A stretch of DNA of 10,255 nucleotides, taken from Candidatus Tayloriibacteriota bacterium. GTDB lineage: Bacteria; Patescibacteriota; Minisyncoccia; Phycocordibacterales; JARIHA01. The notes below the pieces were generated by a model. That model did no database searches, was not told the DNA's origin, and saw nothing but the letters and a program-made list of their open reading frames with translations. This document shows, piece after piece, positions 7,298-10,255 of this stretch (the stretch's first letter is position 1; the number at the start of each line of letters is the position of its first letter). Where the stretch lies: contig JARIHA010000046.1 of the NCBI GenBank assembly GCA_029288475.1, forward strand, positions 1 to 10,255, read 5' to 3'. The position numbers and the translations under genes were made by a program.

Positions 7298-7885
7298 TTA
7301 TTTATTCAGGACCGAAAACCTTGCAAATCGGCCTATAGCAATCTTTTCTCCAAACTTTTGAATTGCATTCTCAAGAAGGTTTGCGATTGTAAGGTCTGGA
7401 TTTTTGATGAAAGGTTGTTCAAGAAGGATCTTATCTGCGAAGTATGCGTTGATCTTTCCTTCAAGAATCTTTGCTTTCATAGCTTCAGGCTTGTCTTTTA
7501 CTTCTACAGCAAAAACTTCCTCAGCCTTGGCCTTAGACTCAGGAGTAATATCATCTTTTTTGAGAAATTCTGGGTTAGTAGCGGCAATTTGCATTGCAAT
7601 ATCATAAGCGAGTTTCTTGAATTCTTCGTTTCCAGACACAAAGTCTGTTTCAGAAAGAAGCTCTACCATTGAAGCAACACCTCCATTGCTGTGCACATAT
7701 GAAGCAACAGTACCTGCACCGAAAGTTCGATCAGCCTTTTTGCCTGCTACATCTCCCCCCTTCTTGCGAAGAATAATGAGTGCCTTTTCCTTATCGCCAT
7801 TTGCTTCTTCAAGAGCTTTTCGCACCTGCATGATTGAAATGCCAGTAAGATCTCTTAACTCCTTTATTTGTTCTGTAGTGATCAT
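7298..7885 (-). CDS. tsf: Elongation factor Ts
   Basis: EF-Ts, the guanine nucleotide exchange factor for EF-Tu in the cytoplasm. It is 195 aa, a compact form like the roughly 196-aa Thermus protein and shorter than the 283-aa E. coli one. Residues 3-42 are the UBA-like N-terminal domain (IKELRDLTGISIMQVRKALE). The EF-Tu contact motif T80-D81-F82-V83 is intact and is followed by the usual helix NEEFKKLAYDIAMQIAA. ILEGKINAYFADKILLEQPF (139-158) is the conserved C-terminal segment. It lies downstream of rpsB, as in most bacteria, with a 76-bp spacer, and 5 bp upstream of the membrane-protein gene. The usual downstream pyrH and frr are absent here. Confidence 0.97.
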   Translation of the reverse strand: MITTEQIKELRDLTGISIMQVRKALEEANGDKEKALIILRKKGGDVAGKKADRTFGAGTVASYVHSNGGVASMVELLSETDFVSGNEEFKKLAYDIAMQIAATNPEFLKKDDITPESKAKAEEVFAVEVKDKPEAMKAKILEGKINAYFADKILLEQPFIKNPDLTIANLLENAIQKFGEKIAIGRFARFSVLNK

Positions 7886-7896
7886 AATAAAAAATT

Positions 7897-7910
7897 ATTA
7901 TCTTATTATA
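7897..7910 (-). promoter_or_regulatory. AT-rich -10 candidates upstream of tsf
   Basis: The minus strand carries TATAAT (7910-7905) followed two bases later by GATAAT (7902-7897), the latter 11 nt before the tsf ATG. No good -35 lies at 16-18 bp, so tsf may depend mainly on rpsB read-through, with a weak internal promoter. Confidence 0.3.
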
Positions 7911-7919
7911 CTATAAATT

Positions 7920-7961
7920 CCATCCCGAAGCACTGCCGTGACCGACCAAGTGCCTGATTAC
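7920..7961 (-). other. GC-richer spacer between rpsB and tsf with a small hairpin
   Basis: Between the rpsB stop and the AT-rich tsf leader lies a segment clearly richer in GC than its surroundings. The minus strand can pair AGGCACT with AGTGCTT (7 bp, one G-U) around a 14-nt loop. No T run follows, so a terminator is unlikely. An RNA processing or attenuation element is possible, but I see no known motif. Confidence 0.3.
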
Positions 7962-8687
7962 TTAGATTTTTTTGATAGATTTTGCTCCTTCCTTGAATGC
8001 AGCTACGATTTCACTTACGAAGAAATTGATACTTGAAAGAGAGGCGTCATTTCCTGGTATTGGGAATTCAACTTCTTTAAGATTGCAGTCTGATCCTGAA
8101 AGGCTGATTACTGGGATGCCGATTTTCTGAGCTTCGGTAACAGCAATGTTTTCTCGTTTCTGGTCGATAACAAAAAGAGCCTTAGGCATTTCTTTCATTG
8201 AAACCAATCCTCCGAAGAATTGCTCGAGCTTTACGATTTCTCGATCAATAAGAAGTCGCTCTTTCTTAGTATACTTTCCGAGCTCTCCTTTTTCTCGTTG
8301 AGAAACGAGAGTTTCCATTTTTTCAATTCGTCGTCGGATCTCAGGAAAATTAGTGAACGTTCCTCCAATCCATCGTCCTGATACATAAGGCATTCCAAGA
8401 GACAACGCAGCATTCTTCACAATTTCACGAGATTCGCTCTTTCCTCCTACAAAAAGAATCTGCTTGCCGGTAGCTGCAATAGAAGTAACAAAAGCCTTTG
8501 CTCGTTCGAGAGATTCGCTTGTCTTTTCTAGGTCAAAAATTTCTACTCGGTTCTTTACGCCGAAAATAAAGGGCTTTGCGCTTGGATGACGTCGTGAGCG
8601 GGCATACGCAAAATGAGCGCCTGCCTTGAACATACTGTCAATAAGAGCCTTATTTGGGGTATTTTGTGCTGTTGTTGTTGGTTCCAT
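7962..8687 (-). CDS. rpsB: 30S ribosomal protein S2 (uS2)
   Basis: This 241-aa protein is a structural component of the small ribosomal subunit. Family hallmarks appear in order: AGAHFAYARSRRHPSAKPFI (22-41) with FGVKNRVEIFDLEKT following, the signature RWIGGTFTNF (105-114), GIPVISL (180-186), and FPIPGNDASLSSI (198-210), which corresponds to the usual YPIPGNDD. The common TNCDP-type segment before it is replaced by SGSDCNLKE. Length is normal for the family. It starts 59 bp after the prfA stop with its own promoter candidate and is followed by tsf, the standard pairing. No Shine-Dalgarno precedes the ATG; the leader reads TTTTTTCTAT. Confidence 0.98.
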   Translation of the reverse strand: MEPTTTAQNTPNKALIDSMFKAGAHFAYARSRRHPSAKPFIFGVKNRVEIFDLEKTSESLERAKAFVTSIAATGKQILFVGGKSESREIVKNAALSLGMPYVSGRWIGGTFTNFPEIRRRIEKMETLVSQREKGELGKYTKKERLLIDREIVKLEQFFGGLVSMKEMPKALFVIDQKRENIAVTEAQKIGIPVISLSGSDCNLKEVEFPIPGNDASLSSINFFVSEIVAAFKEGAKSIKKI

Positions 8688-8697
8688 ATAGAAAAAA

Positions 8698-8726
8698 AGT
8701 GTAGCAGATTCTCTAAACTAATGCAA
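8698..8726 (-). promoter_or_regulatory. Candidate rpsB promoter
   Basis: TTGCAT (8726-8721; 4 of 6) and TACACT (8703-8698; 4 of 6) are separated by exactly 17 bp on the minus strand. Predicted initiation near 8691 leaves about 4 nt before the rpsB ATG. It sits in the prfA-rpsB gap, where the other translation genes in this window show the same geometry. Confidence 0.5.
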
Positions 8727-8746
8727 ATGCAGGGCTACTTTTGGGC

Positions 8747-9754
8747 TTATCCGGCATTTTCTGCATCATCGTTCTCCACGTCATCCCCCTTTCCATCTAT
8801 CGGCTTGCCGTCCACTTCGGCCAAAGCTTCGATAATGTCGTCAATTTCTCCACGGAAAATTGCCTCGATATTATGCCAAGATTGCTTGATGCGGTGATCA
8901 GTAACACGGTCTTGTAAAATATTGTATGTTCTAATCTTTTCTGAACGATCGGCGGTACCAATCTGATTTTTTCGATTACCTGCATATTTCTTTGCGTCAT
9001 CTTCCTCTTTTAGTTGAGAAATCTTTGCCAAAAGAATGGCCATCGCTTTTTCACGATTCTTGAGCTGGCTTCGCTCAGAAGTAGAACGCACATCAATGCC
9101 AGTTGGCTTATGGATAAGGCGAACTGCCGTCTCCACTTTGTTTACGTTCTGTCCTCCCGCTCCGCCTGAACGAGAGAACTCCATTTCTATATCAGAAGGA
9201 TTGATCTCAATGTTCACTTTTTTCTTCATGGGCAAAATGGCGACAGATGCCGTCGAGGTATGTACCCTCCCCGACTTCTCGGTAGGCGGAATACGCTGAA
9301 TTCGATGAACGCCAGTCTCGAAGCGCATTTTTTTATAAATATCCTTGCCACGCATTTCGAACACCGCTTCTTTATAGCCACCAAGCGGTGTTTTTGATTC
9401 GCTGATAGTAGTAACTCCCCATTTATGTAGTTCGGCAAAACGGCTATACATTTCCGCCAGTTTTCCTGCGAAAAGGCCAGCTTCTTCACCCCCTGCACCT
9501 GCTCGGATTTCAAGCACAATTTCATTTGGAAAATCTTCCTCTTCTTTTTCAGAGTCGGCAATTTCTTGCATCTGCTTCATCAAGGCTGCTTTCTGAGAAA
9601 ATATAGTTTCGAGCTCGCCTTTTGCCAATTCCTGCAAGGAAGCATCTTTCTCGAGCATTCCTCGGAGTTCTTTTTCTTCCACATCAAGACGCTCGTAGCT
9701 TTCTGCGAGATAACTAGTCTTATGGTTCTCTTTAAATTTAGATAATTCGTTCAT
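8747..9754 (-). CDS. prfA: Peptide chain release factor 1
   Basis: RF1 recognises UAA and UAG in the ribosomal A site and triggers peptide release. I start it at the ATG at 9754 (335 aa, MNELSKFK). An in-frame TTG at 9778 would add 8 residues. Domains: N-terminal helices (1-75), then [20 protein letters not shown] (83-102), the stop-codon reading tripeptide P156-P-T158 in the PxT form typical of RF1 (RF2 has SPF), and HTS 165-167. The catalytic G200-G-Q202 follows in [15 protein letters not shown], then [15 protein letters not shown] and VTDHRI. The C-terminus is an acidic Asp/Glu/Asn-rich tail. E. coli RF1 is 360 aa; the deficit is in the N-terminal domain. The partner methylase gene prmC, often next to prfA, is not here; rpsB follows instead. 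Confidence 0.97.
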   Translation of the reverse strand: MNELSKFKENHKTSYLAESYERLDVEEKELRGMLEKDASLQELAKGELETIFSQKAALMKQMQEIADSEKEEEDFPNEIVLEIRAGAGGEEAGLFAGKLAEMYSRFAELHKWGVTTISESKTPLGGYKEAVFEMRGKDIYKKMRFETGVHRIQRIPPTEKSGRVHTSTASVAILPMKKKVNIEINPSDIEMEFSRSGGAGGQNVNKVETAVRLIHKPTGIDVRSTSERSQLKNREKAMAILLAKISQLKEEDDAKKYAGNRKNQIGTADRSEKIRTYNILQDRVTDHRIKQSWHNIEAIFRGEIDDIIEALAEVDGKPIDGKGDDVENDDAENAG

Positions 9755-9764
9755 GATACTGCTT

Positions 9765-9793
9765 TTTATGCCCCCCAAACTACTTCTTCACAA
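9765..9793 (-). promoter_or_regulatory. Candidate prfA promoter
   Basis: TTGTGA (9793-9788; 4 of 6) and CATAAA (9770-9765; 4 of 6) are 17 bp apart on the minus strand, immediately after the rpmE terminator. Initiation near 9758 would leave about 4 nt before the ATG at 9754 and would exclude the upstream TTG start. A run of six Gs lies in the spacer. Confidence 0.45.
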
Positions 9794-9829
9794 TATAAAA
9801 ACCGCACCAAAGTTGGGGCGGTTTTTATA
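9794..9829 (-). terminator. Intrinsic terminator after rpmE
   Basis: Arms 9794-9811 and 9812-9829 form a near-perfect hairpin with one A-G mismatch (9806/9817). The core is CCGC.CCAA with TTGG.GCGG, flanked by AAAAA and TTTTT. It starts 8 nt past the rpmE stop and ends 39 nt before the prfA start, so it separates the two transcription units. Like the tRNA terminator it is symmetrical in form. Confidence 0.88.
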
Positions 9830-9837
9830 GTACTTCG

Positions 9838-10104
9838 CTATTTCTCTTCTGCCGTCTTTTCTTCTGTTTTTGGAGCTTTTGCAGCCTTCTTTACTGGAGT
9901 CTTCTTTGCAGCCTGTCGAGCCTTGAACTTCTCTACTCGTCCTGCTGTATCGAGGAGCTTTTCATTGCCTGTATAGAATGGATGGCAGGCACTGCAGATT
10001 TCAACTTCAATCTTCTCTTTTGTTGAGCCAACAGTAAAAGTATTGCCGCACGCACATACGACTTTGGCGTTTGGGAAATAGGTTGGGTGGATATCTTTTT
10101 TCAT
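9838..10104 (-). CDS. rpmE: 50S ribosomal protein L31 (bL31), zinc-binding form
   Basis: This 88-aa protein belongs to the large ribosomal subunit and helps bridge to the small one. It begins [10 protein letters not shown]. The four zinc ligands are intact: C17-A-C19 and C37-S-A-C40, so this is the zinc-binding type rather than the cysteine-free paralog. [20 protein letters not shown] (41-60) is the family's conserved segment. Residues 61-88 are a Lys/Ala/Glu-rich tail, longer than in the 70-aa E. coli protein and probably disordered. The stop is TAG. It has its own strong promoter and terminator, so it is likely monocistronic. Proximity of rpmE to prfA is also seen in other bacteria, such as Bacillus. 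Confidence 0.97.
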   Translation of the reverse strand: MKKDIHPTYFPNAKVVCACGNTFTVGSTKEKIEVEICSACHPFYTGNEKLLDTAGRVEKFKARQAAKKTPVKKAAKAPKTEEKTAEEK

Positions 10105-10111
10105 AGAGGAC

Positions 10112-10140
10112 AGTATATCTTTACATTCCTAATATGTCAA
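10112..10140 (-). promoter_or_regulatory. rpmE promoter, strong sigma-70 type, leaderless
   Basis: On the minus strand a perfect TTGACA (10140-10135) is 17 bp from TATACT (10117-10112; 5 of 6). Transcription should begin at 10105 or 10104, and the A of the rpmE ATG is 10104. The mRNA therefore has no leader or a single base. The -35 and part of the spacer lie inside the 3' end of the upstream gene, whose stop is at 10121-10123. Confidence 0.85.
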
Positions 10141-10255
10141 TCTGCTTCTGATAATTGGCCGCCAAAGACATCACATCATCGCCGTAAAAGGCATATTCCT
10201 TCTTGGAGGCATTAGCCCAGCCAGCAAGGTATCGTAGAGCAGCAAGACGTTCGGT
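10121..10255 (-). CDS. C-terminal 44 residues of an unrecognised protein
   Basis: An open frame enters from the right edge and ends at a TAA at 10121-10123. The tail contains [20 protein letters not shown] and ends QKQIDILGM; it is probably helical. I do not recognise a family. That it is a real coding end is supported by the uninterrupted frame, strand agreement with every other gene, and the tight 16-bp gap to rpmE. Its last codons double as the rpmE promoter -35 region. Confidence 0.65.
   Translation of the reverse strand, partial: TERLAALRYLAGWANASKKEYAFYGDDVMSLAANYQKQIDILGM

Noticed and set aside
7358..7916. Plus-strand open frames opposite tsf
   Set aside because: Shadows of the EF-Ts gene; no supporting signal on the plus strand.
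8691..8738. Possible terminator between prfA and rpsB (GTAGC ... GCTAC followed by a T run)
   Set aside because: The stem is only 5 bp around a loop of about 28 nt, and the same bases are better read as the rpsB -10 region.
9036..9299. Plus-strand open frame opposite prfA
   Set aside because: Antisense to the GGQ region of RF1, whose conservation explains the sequence.
9755..9778. TTG start 8 codons upstream for prfA
   Set aside because: The ATG at 9754 fits the usual RF1 N-terminus, and the predicted transcript start (about 9758) lies downstream of the TTG.
331..10255. UGA reassignment, as in some CPR lineages
   Set aside because: No gene contains an in-frame TGA, and Trp and Gly positions in conserved motifs use standard codons.

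Overview
This is one densely packed, minus-strand-only stretch of a small bacterial genome. I infer a Candidate Phyla Radiation (Patescibacteria, probably Parcubacteria-like) member, without proof. The reasons are a short EF-Ts of about 195 aa, secreted IPT/PKD-repeat proteins, very small intergenic gaps, and gene starts without Shine-Dalgarno sequences. Read in the direction of transcription, from high to low coordinates, it has two parts.

Translation block (10255 to 6773). It holds the 3' end of an unrecognised gene, rpmE (bL31), prfA (RF1), rpsB (uS2), tsf (EF-Ts), a small membrane-anchored hypothetical protein, and tRNA-Thr(UGU). An intrinsic hairpin terminator separates rpmE from prfA. 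A second, much larger palindrome follows the tRNA directly. The promoter-like -10 elements I can see lie only 6-11 nt from the start codons, so many transcripts should be leaderless or nearly so. The clearest case is rpmE, whose promoter sits inside the 3' end of the upstream gene.

Cell-surface block (6695 to 1). It holds a membrane family-2 glycosyltransferase, then a three-gene run: a secreted M64-like zinc metallopeptidase, a 1056-aa secreted protein made of IPT/TIG-like beta domains plus one PKD-like domain, and the start of a second secreted protein. That second protein is clearly a paralog of the metallopeptidase. Gaps in the run are 20 and 30 bp, so it is probably one transcription unit. 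The arrangement protease, large putative adhesin, protease paralog suggests an exported surface-interaction module. The glycosyltransferase may build envelope glycans, but nothing ties it directly to the other three.

No stretch of 300 bases lacks a gene. I found no IS element, integrase, CRISPR array, rRNA or recognised riboswitch. All nine stop codons in the window are TAA or TAG. The most interesting items are the metallopeptidase/IPT/paralog cassette, the near-perfect 66-bp palindrome joined to the tRNA 3' end, and the leaderless-type gene starts.
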